A model generated the notes under the pieces. That model searched no databases. It was not told the origin of the DNA and saw only the letters and a program-made list of their open reading frames with translations. From assembly GCF_000820105.1 (NCBI RefSeq), contig NZ_CDDB01000001.1, forward strand, positions 182,032 through 246,031: a DNA stretch of 64,000 bases, given 5' to 3'. Position numbers and translations under genes: made by a program. This DNA is from Aeromonas schubertii (GTDB taxonomy: Bacteria > Pseudomonadota > Gammaproteobacteria > Enterobacterales > Aeromonadaceae). This document shows positions 17,214 through 25,489 of the stretch, one piece after another (the first letter of the stretch is position 1; each line of letters begins with the position of its first letter).

Positions 17214-17957
17214 TCAGGCGGTGACCAGAGAGAGGATGGTGCCCTGCGCCGCGAGTTCATGACGCATGGCCTGGGGGAGGGCATCGTCGGTGACCACTCT
17301 GGCGATGGGACCTGCATCGAGGCGGTATGGCTGGATCGCCCCAAATTTGCTGCTGTCGGTGATAACGATGTTCTCGACCCCCTTGGCCAGAACGGCATTG
17401 ACCACTTCACAGCGCATGGCGTCGCGGCTGGTGAAACCACTCTCTCGTTGAAACCCGTCCACGCCGACGAAGGCCCTGGCGAAGTGCACCTGCTCGATGC
17501 AGACCCGGGTGAGGGGGCCGACCACGCTCTCGCTTTCATGCTGATAGAGGCCGCCGAGCAGGATCACCTGGGCGTCCGTCTCCTTGAGCAGGTGGGCGAT
17601 ATAGCTGCTTACCGTGATGATGGTGACCCGCTTGCGCCTGGCCAGATGGCGGGCCAGCAGGGCGTTGGCGCTCCCCCCTTCGATAAAGACGGTTTCTCCC
17701 TCTTCCACCAGCTGAGCCGCGCGTTCGGCGAGGCGTTCCTTGAGGGGGTAGTTGATGCTGATGCGGGCGTCCAGGGCATCGGTCTCGGTTGCGACGGCAA
17801 AGCCGTGTACCCGCCTGAGCAGGCCCAGCTTCTCGAGGGCATTGAGATCGCCCCGTATGGTTACCTCAGAGACGCCGGTATGGCGTGCCAATTCGGCCAC
17901 GCTCATCTTGCGGGCCTGATGGACCAGGGTGAGGATCTGTTGATGGCGTGGATTCAT
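17214..17957 (-). CDS. DeoR/GlpR-family transcriptional regulator
   Basis: A 247-residue regulator with an N-terminal helix-turn-helix ([20 protein letters not shown] at residues 18-37) and a C-terminal sugar-phosphate-sensing DeoRC domain ([52 protein letters not shown]). It lies 70 bases downstream of the glycyl radical enzyme gene on the same strand. DeoR-family repressors normally sense a phosphorylated sugar of the pathway they sit beside, so it is the likely controller of the neighbouring ybiW/ybiY/fsaA-type genes. A matching TTCG/CGAA inverted repeat is present at 21389-21402. Confidence 0.9.
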   Translation of the reverse strand: MNPRHQQILTLVHQARKMSVAELARHTGVSEVTIRGDLNALEKLGLLRRVHGFAVATETDALDARISINYPLKERLAERAAQLVEEGETVFIEGGSANALLARHLARRKRVTIITVSSYIAHLLKETDAQVILLGGLYQHESESVVGPLTRVCIEQVHFARAFVGVDGFQRESGFTSRDAMRCEVVNAVLAKGVENIVITDSSKFGAIQPYRLDAGPIARVVTDDALPQAMRHELAAQGTILSLVTA

Positions 17958-17988
17958 AGGGTCACTCGGTTTAGGGCTCCCATACCGT

Positions 17989-18010
17989 CATGGCGGCCGT
18001 GGCCGCCATG
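17989..18010. repeat. Perfect 10-base hairpin between regulator and glycyl radical enzyme genes
   Basis: CATGGCGGCC-GT-GGCCGCCATG is a perfect palindrome just after the glycyl radical enzyme stop. It lacks a T tract, so it is more likely an mRNA-stabilising or attenuating hairpin than an intrinsic terminator. Confidence 0.5.
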
Positions 18011-18027
18011 AAGACCCGAACTTGGGT

Positions 18028-20460
18028 CTAGAGGGTATGCTCGGTGCGGGCGATGATATCATCCTGCGCCTCGGGCGATAAGGCGGTAAAGAAGGCCGAG
18101 TAGCCGGCCACCCGCACCACCAGATCCCGATAGCGATCCGGATCTGCCTTGGCCGCCAGCAGGGTGTCTCGCGAGACGATGTTGTATTGCACGTGCCACC
18201 CCCGGTGCACCTCGAAGAAGGTGCGCAGTAGCGCCATCAGCTTCTGTTTGTCGGTCTCATGGGCCAGGCTGGCGGGGCTCAGCTTCTGGTTGAGCAGCAC
18301 GCCACCGAGGATGGCGCCGGTCGGCAGCTTGCCCACCGAGTTGAACACCGCCGTCGGCCCCAGTCGGTCAGAACCTGACGCAGGGCTCGCCCCCTCGGCC
18401 AGGGGAGTGCCGGCGTGACGCCCGTCCGGGGTGGCGGGGGTGGCGGCACCGAAGGGCACGTTGGCCGAGATGGAGGAGGTGCCGGCATAGTAGGTGCCGC
18501 CGATCGGGCCACGTCCGAAGCGGGTGTTGTGCAGCCCCGCCAGCTCATCCAGGTAGCTATGGTAGGCGCGCACCAGCAGGGGGTCGACCCCGTCGTCGTC
18601 GTTGCCGTACTTGGGGGCCCCGTGTTGCAGTCGCTGGCGCAGCAGCTCTCCGTCGGGGCCGGCAAAGTCCTGCTCGAGGGCGGTGGCGAGGGCCTGCTGG
18701 CTCACGCTCTCCTGCTCGAACACCAGGCGCCGGATTGCCGCCAGGCTGTTGCCGAGATTGGCGATCCCCACCTGCAGCCCCGATACCCAGTCGTAGACGG
18801 CGCCCCCCTGCTTGATGGTTTTGCCCCGCTCGATGCAGTCGTCCACCAGGGTCGAGCAGAGGATGTCGTGGGCCTGCTGCTCGAGCACGGTGTCGACCAC
18901 ACAGTCGATTTCCACCGACTTGCGGGCGAAGTAGCGCACCTGGCGATCCCAGCTTGCCATCACCTCGTCAAACGAGGCGAAGCTCCCCTCACTCAGGCGC
19001 CGCGCCTCGGGCAAGAAGACCCGCTTGGTATTGGCATCGCGTCCACCATCCAGGGCCGCGAGCAGGATGCGGGCGAAGTTGATAAAACTCATGCCGGTGC
19101 AGCGATAGCCCCACCTGCCCGGCACCGCCGTCTCGATGCAGCCGATGGCCGCATAGTGGTGGGCATCCTCTTCACTCACCCCGAGACGAATAAACTCCGG
19201 GATCACCCGCTCGTCGTTGTTGAAGGCCGGCATGCCGAAGCCACAGCGGATCACCTGCAGGCAGGCCTCCAGGAAGTCGTCGCTCATGCCGGCGTGGTAG
19301 CGCACCGAGAGGTTGGGCTGGGTCGAACGCAGCCGGCCGCAGGACTCGAGGATGGCGTAGGAGAGGCCATTGACGGCATCAAGGGCCTGCCCATTGACCC
19401 AGTTCTGGCCGCCGATGGTGACGTTTTGGTAAAGGGGGCTGCCGGCGGAGGCCTTGGAGTGGGAGCCGGAGCGGATCTTGTTGACCTCGAGCAGCTTGAG
19501 CCAGCAACTCTGCAGCAGCTCCAGGGCGTGCTCCCGGGGGAGGGTCTTACCGAGCTCAACCTCGCGGCGGTACCAGGGGTAGAGGTATTGATCCATGCGG
19601 CCGAAGGAGACCGAGTGTCCGTTGGACTCTATCTGTAGCAGCAACTGGATGAAGTAACAGAGCTGCAGCGCCTGCCAGAAGGTTTCGGGAGGGCGGTGGG
19701 CAATGTGGGCGCAGTTGGCGGCGATCTGGCGCAGCTCGCCCTGTCGCCAGGGGCGCGTCTCGGTGCTGGCCATCTCGGCGGCGAGGCGGGCGTAGCGTTT
19801 TATCTGCTCGCTCACCGCCGTCAGGGTAATGGCCACCGCCTGCAAGAACTGCTCGCGTTCGAGATCGCCCTGATCGCTTAAATCCAGCCGGGTGCGGCGC
19901 GCGGCGACCTTGTCGGCGAGACCATCGACTCCCAGAGTGAGCAGGGTCGGGTAGTCGACCGCCAGGTGGGCATCCCCCGAGGTCATGTTGCCCTCGGCCT
20001 TGATGATGCCGCTCTCCAGCAGCGCTTTTTGCTCGTCGGTGAAGATGCCGAGGCAGCGATCCTGTACGGTGCGGCCACGCCAGAAGGGGATGAGGGCGTG
20101 GATCGTCAGCTTGTCCGCCTCGCTCACGGCGAAACCGGCGCCGGGACGGTCGGCCAACTCGTCGATCTCCTTTTCAATCCAGCCCACCGTGTATTCGGGA
20201 AAGAGCGGCGCGGCGCGCACCTGGCTTGCCTGGTTACCGACGATGAGCTCATCGTGGTCGATCCACAGGGTTCGCTCGCGCAGGTGGTGGGCCAGGGCCA
20301 GGGCTCGGCGCACCGGCAACGGGCGTGCGGCGTGGGTCTGGTAGGCCTCGGTATAGTGGCGGGCGCGCTCGGTGCAGAGCGGCGGGCGAGTGATGTGGAC
20401 GAGGCGCGCCTTGTGGGTACGAATGCGGTCACTGAGGGTGGTGAGATCGAGCTGGGTCAT
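18028..20460 (-). CDS. ybiW: Glycyl radical enzyme, YbiW/PflD type (putative 1,5-anhydroglucitol-6-phosphate dehydratase)
   Basis: The 810-residue protein has exactly the length of E. coli YbiW and matches it over long stretches: the N-terminal LDTLSDRI-like segment, RRALALAHHL, AEGNMTSGDAHLAV, SKASAGSPLYQNVTIGGQN, FGMPAFNNDE. The thiyl-radical Cys lies in AIGCIETAV and the glycyl radical in RVAGYSAFF (Gly786). YbiW was long annotated as a formate acetyltransferase homologue. From memory, recent work describes it as a dehydratase turning 1,5-anhydroglucitol-6-phosphate into 1-deoxyfructose-6-phosphate; that assignment is taken from knowledge, not from this sequence. It starts 4 bases after the activase stop and needs anaerobic conditions. 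Confidence 0.9.
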   Translation of the reverse strand: MTQLDLTTLSDRIRTHKARLVHITRPPLCTERARHYTEAYQTHAARPLPVRRALALAHHLRERTLWIDHDELIVGNQASQVRAAPLFPEYTVGWIEKEIDELADRPGAGFAVSEADKLTIHALIPFWRGRTVQDRCLGIFTDEQKALLESGIIKAEGNMTSGDAHLAVDYPTLLTLGVDGLADKVAARRTRLDLSDQGDLEREQFLQAVAITLTAVSEQIKRYARLAAEMASTETRPWRQGELRQIAANCAHIAHRPPETFWQALQLCYFIQLLLQIESNGHSVSFGRMDQYLYPWYRREVELGKTLPREHALELLQSCWLKLLEVNKIRSGSHSKASAGSPLYQNVTIGGQNWVNGQALDAVNGLSYAILESCGRLRSTQPNLSVRYHAGMSDDFLEACLQVIRCGFGMPAFNNDERVIPEFIRLGVSEEDAHHYAAIGCIETAVPGRWGYRCTGMSFINFARILLAALDGGRDANTKRVFLPEARRLSEGSFASFDEVMASWDRQVRYFARKSVEIDCVVDTVLEQQAHDILCSTLVDDCIERGKTIKQGGAVYDWVSGLQVGIANLGNSLAAIRRLVFEQESVSQQALATALEQDFAGPDGELLRQRLQHGAPKYGNDDDGVDPLLVRAYHSYLDELAGLHNTRFGRGPIGGTYYAGTSSISANVPFGAATPATPDGRHAGTPLAEGASPASGSDRLGPTAVFNSVGKLPTGAILGGVLLNQKLSPASLAHETDKQKLMALLRTFFEVHRGWHVQYNIVSRDTLLAAKADPDRYRDLVVRVAGYSAFFTALSPEAQDDIIARTEHTL

Positions 20461-20464
20461 GGTC

Positions 20465-21361
20465 TTATCCTCGCAAGACAGGGGTGAGGTGGTGGCGTTT
20501 GGCCTCGGCCTCGGCGAAGGCAAGCAGGGCCGGATCATCGAGGGGGGTGAGCGGGGCCTGGTAGGGGAGGCCGAGCTGGGCGTACTTGCCCATGCCCAGG
20601 ATGTGGTAGGGGAGAAAGTGGATCTCGCGTACCGTGCCGAGCCGGGCTGCGGCGGCGACGATGGCACTCACACTGGCACGGTCGGCATTGAAGCCCGGGA
20701 TCAGGGGTACCCGGATCTGCATCGGCACCCCCTCGGCGGCCAGGCGTGCCAGGTTGTCGAGCACCCGGCTGGCATGGCCGCCGGTCCACTGGTGAAAAGC
20801 GGGCTCCTCTACGTGCTTGAGGTCGGCCAGCAGCAGATCCAGGTAAGGCAGACTGGGGGCAATGTGGGACCAGGGAATGTGCAGGCAGCTCTCTACCGCC
20901 GTGTGGATCCCCGCCTCCTTGCAGGCGGCGAGCAGGTCGCGGCAGAGGATATGCTGCAGGAAGGGTTCGCCTCCGGAGAGGGTGACGCCCCCGCCGCTGC
21001 GCTCGAAGAAGGGGCGGTCACGCAGCACCCTGGCCAGCAAGGTTGCCACCGGTTGACGCTCACCGCAGACGCGCAGCGCTTCGCTCGGACAGAGGCCACG
21101 CAGGCGCTCGGCTGCCTCCTGGCCGGGTCGAGTGAGTCTGCGTGGGCCCTCGCTGTCACGCACGATTGCCTCGGGGCAAGCGTCGGCGCAACGCCGACAG
21201 CCCTCGATGCAGCGTTCCGGCTCGAGTAGGATGTCGGGGCCGGGCGCGCGGCTCTCCGGGTTTTGACACCAGCGACAGGCGAGGGGGCACCCCTTGAAGA
21301 AGACGAGCGTACGGATCCCGGGGCCGTCGTGGGTCGAATAGCGTTGCAGGTCGAAGATCAT
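20465..21361 (-). CDS. ybiY: Glycyl radical enzyme activase, YbiY/PflC type
   Basis: A 298-residue radical SAM activase that installs the glycyl radical on the adjacent enzyme. The radical SAM cluster motif is CPLACRWC (CX3CX2C) near residues 26-33. An inserted ferredoxin-like region holds extra cysteines ([15 protein letters not shown] and [10 protein letters not shown]) for additional iron-sulfur clusters, as in other PflA-like activases of this class. The GGEP motif is in [15 protein letters not shown]. The start is the ATG of [18 protein letters not shown], matching YbiY; longer in-frame extensions upstream are not family-like. The 3-base spacing to the enzyme gene indicates an operon. 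Confidence 0.92.
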   Translation of the reverse strand: MIFDLQRYSTHDGPGIRTLVFFKGCPLACRWCQNPESRAPGPDILLEPERCIEGCRRCADACPEAIVRDSEGPRRLTRPGQEAAERLRGLCPSEALRVCGERQPVATLLARVLRDRPFFERSGGGVTLSGGEPFLQHILCRDLLAACKEAGIHTAVESCLHIPWSHIAPSLPYLDLLLADLKHVEEPAFHQWTGGHASRVLDNLARLAAEGVPMQIRVPLIPGFNADRASVSAIVAAAARLGTVREIHFLPYHILGMGKYAQLGLPYQAPLTPLDDPALLAFAEAEAKRHHLTPVLRG

Positions 21362-21388
21362 GGGGCCTCCTTGTGTCTTTATCTTCAT

Positions 21389-21402
21389 CTTTCGTTCGAA
21401 AG
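21389..21402. promoter_or_regulatory. Candidate DeoR-type operator between the activase and aldolase genes
   Basis: CTTTCG-TT-CGAAAG, a perfect 6-base inverted repeat, lies in the 123-base divergent region. TTCG..CGAA half-sites are common for GlpR/DeoR-family repressors, and a DeoR-family gene closes the cluster. Confidence 0.45.
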
Positions 21403-21484
21403 CTGACTTGATCTCGATCATTAAAATGTGCGATGCCTTGGGCCAAGATGTGCCCGGTTGTTTCGCTTCTGAAGGGAGAAAAAG

Positions 21485-22138
21485 ATGGAGCTCTATCTCG
21501 ATACTGCCGACCTGGCCGCCGTGCGCCGCTGGGCCCGCATCCTGCCGCTGGCCGGCGTTACGACCAACCCGTCCATCGTGGCGCGTGCCGGTTTGCCGCT
21601 GCGCGAGTTGCTGCCGGCCCTGCGCGATCTGCTGGGACCCAAGGCGCGACTGTTTGCCCAGGTGATGGGAAAAGGGGAGACAGAGATGGTGCGTGAGGCC
21701 TTTGCCTTGCGCGAGCTGGACCCGGACCTGGTCATCAAGGTGCCGGTGTGCGAGGAGGGACTGGCGGCGATCAAATGTCTGGCCGGCAATGGGGTGCCGA
21801 CCCTGGGCACTGCCGTCTACACCCCGCAGCAGGGGTGGCTGGCGGCGCTGGCCGGCGCTCACTACGTCGCACCTTACGTCAATCGCCTCGACGCCCAGGG
21901 TGGGGATGGTCTCAAGACGGTCGATGAGCTGCAGCGCTTGCTGGCTCTGCACGTGCCGGGCAGCAAGGTGCTTGCCGCTTCGTTCAGAACGCCGCGTCAG
22001 GCTCTCGATTGCCTGCTGGTGGGGTGTCAGTCCATCACACTGCCGGTCGATGTGGCCGAACAACTGCTGGCCGTGCCGGCAGTGGAGGAGGCCATCGCCC
22101 GTTTCGATGCCGACTGGCGGGGAGCGTTTGGAGGCTGA
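21485..22138 (+). CDS. fsaA: Fructose-6-phosphate aldolase-like transaldolase (FsaA/TalC type)
   Basis: A 217-residue TIM-barrel class I aldolase of the small transaldolase family. The Schiff-base lysine is in VIKVPV (Lys85). Other family marks are MELYLDTAD at the N-terminus, [10 protein letters not shown], and [11 protein letters not shown] clear AAGGGAG precedes the ATG. It is divergent from the activase/glycyl radical enzyme pair, the same association as E. coli ybiY-ybiW-fsaA. In the proposed pathway it would cleave 1-deoxyfructose-6-phosphate to hydroxyacetone and glyceraldehyde-3-phosphate. That link is inference from the neighbourhood and known family chemistry. Confidence 0.93.
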   Translation: MELYLDTADLAAVRRWARILPLAGVTTNPSIVARAGLPLRELLPALRDLLGPKARLFAQVMGKGETEMVREAFALRELDPDLVIKVPVCEEGLAAIKCLAGNGVPTLGTAVYTPQQGWLAALAGAHYVAPYVNRLDAQGGDGLKTVDELQRLLALHVPGSKVLAASFRTPRQALDCLLVGCQSITLPVDVAEQLLAVPAVEEAIARFDADWRGAFGG

Positions 22139-22218
22139 TCTCCCTTTGTGATACGCCCCTCGTCGGGGGGGCGTATCAACGGCTAATCTTGAGGAAGAGC
22201 AACCTCAAGGAGGCCGGT

Positions 22219-22404
22219 ATGAGCGAGCATACTCTACTTCCCCATGGGGAAGACTTGCGACGGGCCGTGCGTTGGCTCAATGAACAGCACCGCTACGACG
22301 GGCATGCCATCGAGGAGGCGAGTCAGCGTTTCTGCCTCTCGCCTCTGGATGAGGAGTTTTTGTTGCAACACTGGCTGCAACCCGGCGCCGATGCCGGGCG
22401 CTGA
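22219..22404 (+). CDS. Small hypothetical protein (61 residues)
   Basis: I do not recognise this protein (MSEHTLLPHGEDLRRAVRWL ... SPLDEEFLLQHWLQPG). It follows an excellent AAGGAGG at 6 bases, and a stem-loop lies between it and fsaA (gatacgcccc / ggggcgtatc at 22150-22177, without a T tract). It is cytosolic, with helical charged residues. It abuts the convergent HD-GYP gene with only 2 bases between stops. Confidence 0.7.
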   Translation: MSEHTLLPHGEDLRRAVRWLNEQHRYDGHAIEEASQRFCLSPLDEEFLLQHWLQPGADAGR

Positions 22405-22406
22405 GC

Positions 22407-23582
22407 TCAGGAGATAAATTTCTCGAGAGAGATGCCGTAGTCACGGGGCTCTACTACCGCCTCTATGGTCTCGGTCGAGCGGGTCAGATCGAGCAGTTTC
22501 ACATCCAGATAGTGGCGCGCGGTAGCGTGGTAGATCACCTTGACCAGAGGCTTCAGGGGCTCTTCGTCGTTACGCTCCATGACGATGGCCAGCCTCTGGT
22601 TGGAGAGCAGAACCAGAGTACCGACCGGATAGACGCCCAGGCACTTGATAAACTTCTGTACCAGCTCGGTATCGAAGTGGGTTCCCGCTCCCTTGAGCAG
22701 GATGCGAAAAGCCTGGGTGGGCTGCATCCCTGCCTTGTAGACGCGATCCGCCGTCAAGGCATCGTAGACATCGACAATGCCGCTCATGCGGCTATGCAGT
22801 GACAGGGCTTCCCCCTTGAGCCCCAGCGGGTAACCGCTTCCATCCAGCCGCTCATGATGGTTGCCTGCCACCTCCAGCATGACGGGGGTGATCCCCGGTG
22901 TTTCACTCAAAATCTCGCGACTGTGTACCACGTGCTGGCGCATGATCGCGAACTCTTCGTCGGTCAGCTTGCCCGGCTTGTTGAGGATGGCGTCCGGAGT
23001 CATGATCTTGCCCACGTCGTGCAGCAGTCCACCCAGGGTCAGCTCCTGCAGGGTCGTGCGCTCAAGCCCGAGATAGCGCCCGAAGTTGGCCAGCAGGATG
23101 GCCACGTTCATGGAGTGCTCCATGAGATAGGCATCCTTGGCGCGGATGCGGGCGAGGCAGAGCATGGCATCCCCATGGGTGAACATGGTATCGACCATCT
23201 CCTCGGCCACTTGCGCAAGGGGGGCTATGTCGATGGGCTCCCCTTGTTTGAGCTGGCTGAGCAGCTTCACTTGCAGGGTGCGTGCCTCTTTGTAGAGACG
23301 CCGGATCCGCAGTGCCCCGGCCTCACGACTGCGCTCGTTGCGCTCGGTGGCGGCTTCGTTTTCTGCGGGAAGGGGGTTTTGCTCTTCCAGGCGACTGCGG
23401 GAGAGATCGACCGTGACCTCGAGAACCCCAGAGTTGATCAACGCCGTGATCTGATGGGGGGTGCGCACAAATCCTCTGCTGGAGATCGCCTTGCTACCAC
23501 TTTGCCGGACGATTTCAACGACATACATGCCGGGACGCAGTGTGGAGACGGGAAGGGTAATGAGTGAATTCGCACGGGTCAT
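22407..23582 (-). CDS. HD-GYP domain cyclic-di-GMP phosphodiesterase
   Basis: A 391-residue cytosolic protein. The N-terminal 130 residues look like the DUF3391 segment often fused to HD-GYP domains. The HD-GYP domain follows: HSMNVAILLANFGRYLG, the HD pair in LLHDVGKIMTPDAILNKPGKL, the HHERLDGSGYP signature, then DVYDALTADRVYK. All catalytic residues expected of an active enzyme are present. Degrading cyclic-di-GMP would favour motility, which fits the flagellar locus nearby, although the gene is not in a flagellar operon. Confidence 0.93.
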   Translation of the reverse strand: MTRANSLITLPVSTLRPGMYVVEIVRQSGSKAISSRGFVRTPHQITALINSGVLEVTVDLSRSRLEEQNPLPAENEAATERNERSREAGALRIRRLYKEARTLQVKLLSQLKQGEPIDIAPLAQVAEEMVDTMFTHGDAMLCLARIRAKDAYLMEHSMNVAILLANFGRYLGLERTTLQELTLGGLLHDVGKIMTPDAILNKPGKLTDEEFAIMRQHVVHSREILSETPGITPVMLEVAGNHHERLDGSGYPLGLKGEALSLHSRMSGIVDVYDALTADRVYKAGMQPTQAFRILLKGAGTHFDTELVQKFIKCLGVYPVGTLVLLSNQRLAIVMERNDEEPLKPLVKVIYHATARHYLDVKLLDLTRSTETIEAVVEPRDYGISLEKFIS

Positions 23583-23737
23583 GAATGGTGTCGCAGGTTG
23601 CGCCGTTAAGTGAGATCACTGTGAAGAAGTTTAACATGATGCGACTGGTAAACCGCATTTATCCATCGCTGGAGTTGTCGTGGTCACGCCGTATAATGTC
23701 GGACCTTTTATATAGCGACAGGATCACGGGGAAGCTG

Positions 23738-24430
23738 ATGCGTCTCGATAAATTTATCTGTGATTGTTCAGATTTGACGCGCTCCCAGGCGGGCAAGGTC
23801 ATTCGTCAGGGGGAGGTCAAGGTCGATGGCGAGGTGATCAAGCAGCCCGCCTTCCATATCGATGAGCAGAGTCTCATCGAGTTCGATGGCATCGAGCTTA
23901 CCCTCTGCCTGCGTCAGCGCTACTTCATGCTGCACAAGCCCGAGGGCTATGTTTGCTCCAACGACGATCCGGATCACCCCACGGTTTTCTTCCTGATGGA
24001 TGAACCCTCCATGGGCAAGTTGCACGTGGTGGGCCGACTCGACCTCGATACCACCGGGCTGGTGCTCATCACGGATGATGGCCAGTGGTCGCACCGCATC
24101 ACCTCACCGCGCCACGAGTGTGCCAAGACCTATCACGTCTGGCTGGCCGATCCGATCGCGCCGGGAACTACCGAGCAGTTTGCACAAGGCATCCTGCTGC
24201 GCTCGGAGAAAGAGAAGACCCGTCCCGCCCGGCTCGAGATCCTTGGGGAGTGTGAGGCTCGCCTGACCATCCACGAAGGCAAGTACCACCAGGTCAAGCG
24301 GATGTTCGCCGCGGTCGGCAACAAGGTGGTCGGTCTGCACCGCGAACAGATCGGGGCGCTGCGTCTGGATGACGATCTGGCACCCGGCGAGTATCGTGAG
24401 CTGACGGCTGACGAGATTGCCGTCTTCTGA
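23738..24430 (+). CDS. rsuA: 16S rRNA pseudouridine(516) synthase RsuA
   Basis: The 230-residue enzyme converts uridine 516 of 16S rRNA to pseudouridine. It has an N-terminal S4 RNA-binding domain ([20 protein letters not shown]) and the catalytic motif [12 protein letters not shown] with the essential Asp. [18 protein letters not shown] and [12 protein letters not shown] closely match E. coli RsuA. I started at the ATG of MRLDKF; upstream in-frame codons from 23585 lie in the promoter region shared with the divergent HD-GYP gene. Confidence 0.95.
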   Translation: MRLDKFICDCSDLTRSQAGKVIRQGEVKVDGEVIKQPAFHIDEQSLIEFDGIELTLCLRQRYFMLHKPEGYVCSNDDPDHPTVFFLMDEPSMGKLHVVGRLDLDTTGLVLITDDGQWSHRITSPRHECAKTYHVWLADPIAPGTTEQFAQGILLRSEKEKTRPARLEILGECEARLTIHEGKYHQVKRMFAAVGNKVVGLHREQIGALRLDDDLAPGEYRELTADEIAVF

Positions 24431-24435
24431 TGGCC

Positions 24436-24462
24436 AGGGCCCCGCACTGCGGGGCCCTTTCG
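24436..24462 (+). terminator. Bidirectional terminator between rsuA and the DMT exporter gene
   Basis: AGGGCCCCGC-act-GCGGGGCCCT with short T tracts lies between two convergent genes. Confidence 0.8.
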
Positions 24463-24465
24463 TAT

Positions 24466-25356
24466 TCAGGTGCCGAGCACCAGGGCGATGCCGCCCGAGG
24501 TGAGCAGGGCGCCCAGCCAGGCGGGCAGAGCCGGCCGTTGACCGGTGTGCCACCAGAGCAGGGGCAGCAGTACCACCGGGGTGGTGGAGGAGAGGATGGA
24601 GACCATGCCCACGTCTCCATAGCGCAGGGCGACCAGGATCAGGGTCATACCCAGAGCCATGGCCAGAAAACCGTTGAGGCTGATAAGGCCGAGGATTTCC
24701 CGGTTGAGGGGGCGCAGCGGCATGGTCAATGGAATGCGTAGCCATCGTAGCAGGCTGTGGGCCATGAGGGCTGCCGACATCCGGGCCAGGGAGGCGGTAA
24801 TGGGGTCTATGGTCGGATCGCTCATCACTGGCTTGGCGATGACGGCACTGCTGCTCTGGCACAGGGCCGCCAGCAGGCCGAGCCCGACGCCGGTCAGCAG
24901 AGAGCCGCGAACCGTCTCCCACTCATGGCCCTGACCGCGCCGCCCGAAGGTGATGGCGAGCCAGACGCCGCAGAGCACCAGCGCGGCTCCCCAAAGGCGA
25001 GGGCCGGCCAGTGTCTCGCTAAACAACCAGACCCCGAGCAGGGCCGAGAAGAGGGCGTGGCAGGAGAAGAGCAGACCGCTGCGGCGTGGCCCCAGGCGGT
25101 TCATGCAGGCAAACAGGGCTGTGTCGCCGATGAAGATGCCGATAAGGCCGGAGAGAGCCAGGGTGGGCCAGGCGCCGAGTGGCAGGCTCTGCCAGCCACC
25201 GGTTAGCAGGCTGCCAAACCCCAGCATCAGCGTCACCATCAACATGCGCCAGCGGCTGTAGGCGAACGCGCCCAGATGGCGGGCCGGCTTGACCGAGATG
25301 AGGGCGGCGATGGCCCACAGGGTGGCTGCTGCCAGGGCGCACCACTCGTAACCCAT
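24466..25356 (-). CDS. DMT/EamA-family inner-membrane transporter
   Basis: A 296-residue protein with about ten hydrophobic segments arranged as two repeated EamA halves (the first ending near residue 135, the second spanning 150-296). It begins MGYEWCALAAATLWAIAALI with no signal peptide. Conserved glycine/proline-rich helix ends such as SSTTPVVLLPLLWW are typical. EamA proteins export metabolites or amino acids; the substrate is unknown. It is divergent from the solute-binding gene. Confidence 0.9.
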   Translation of the reverse strand: MGYEWCALAAATLWAIAALISVKPARHLGAFAYSRWRMLMVTLMLGFGSLLTGGWQSLPLGAWPTLALSGLIGIFIGDTALFACMNRLGPRRSGLLFSCHALFSALLGVWLFSETLAGPRLWGAALVLCGVWLAITFGRRGQGHEWETVRGSLLTGVGLGLLAALCQSSSAVIAKPVMSDPTIDPITASLARMSAALMAHSLLRWLRIPLTMPLRPLNREILGLISLNGFLAMALGMTLILVALRYGDVGMVSILSSTTPVVLLPLLWWHTGQRPALPAWLGALLTSGGIALVLGT

Positions 25357-25489
25357 AAAAAAACTCCTGAAATATGCCCGAAGGACTCCCTCTTCGGCGC
25401 GAGCCCGCTACAATACGGCCCCGCCGTTGGTAGAACAAGCGCCATCGTGGTGGTTGATGGGATTCAGTGATGTGGTGAGAGGTAGTAAG

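Noticed and set aside
22150-22177. Stem-loop after fsaA as a terminator
   Set aside because: The stem is good but there is no T tract on either side, so it is described only as a hairpin in the neighbouring gene entry.
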